Shown here one piece after another: positions 5,089-5,098 of a stretch of 5,098 bases of DNA; position 1 is the stretch's first letter, and each line of letters begins with the position of its first letter. Origin of the DNA: a bacterium (GTDB lineage: Bacteria > Patescibacteriota > WWE3 > 2-01-FULL-39-13 > JAQBTZ01). The stretch is taken from assembly GCA_027624675.1 (NCBI GenBank), contig JAQBTZ010000055.1, positions 1 through 5,098 on the forward strand, read 5' to 3'. The notes beneath the pieces were generated by a model. The model did not search any database, was not told the DNA's origin, and saw nothing but the letters and a program-made list of their open reading frames with translations. Position numbers and translations under genes: made by a program.

Positions 5089-5098
5089 AGAAATTGAT

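Overview
The window is AT-rich bacterial DNA using the standard code: no reading frame needs TGA as a sense codon, and mreC ends in TGA. Small proteins, overlapping genes, little Shine-Dalgarno signal, paired toxin-antitoxin (TA) modules and short intergenic palindromes fit a reduced-genome bacterium. A Candidate Phyla Radiation / Patescibacteria member (for example a Microgenomates- or Katanobacteria-like lineage) is my best guess. That is an inference from style and gene content; there is no rRNA or other marker gene here.

Left edge (1-240): a 41-residue membrane peptide gene with a GGAG ribosome-binding site, followed five bases after its stop codon by a strong intrinsic terminator.

Plus-strand TA block (259-1713): two complete two-gene TA operons in tandem. 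The first pairs a ribbon-helix-helix antitoxin with a PIN-domain toxin. The second pairs a Phd/YefM-fold antitoxin with a different PIN-domain toxin. In each, toxin and antitoxin genes overlap (20 and 14 nt). Each operon has a sigma-70-type promoter with a symmetric or repeated operator in its spacer, as expected for autoregulation by the antitoxin. The first PIN toxin seems to lack one of the conserved acidic active-site residues.

Convergent junction (1714-1918): no gene. It holds a cluster of short palindromic elements sharing the motif AATGACGA, plus a perfect 30-bp palindrome just downstream of the mrdA stop codon.

Minus-strand cell-shape operon (5014 down to 1919): mreC, mreD, mrdA (PBP2), with gene overlaps of 4 and 14 nt. 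Together these encode the periplasmic scaffold, an integral membrane partner and the peptidoglycan transpeptidase of the elongasome. mreB and rodA are not in the window. An extended -10 promoter lies directly before mreC. The right edge holds two direct repeats with a 16-bp period.

Across the window, all three promoters I can identify place the -10 box 6-9 nt before the start codon, which predicts leaderless or nearly leaderless mRNAs. This is the most interesting regulatory pattern here. I found no clearly new biological system; the window reads as an elongasome operon beside two PIN-type TA modules, with several unusual details.
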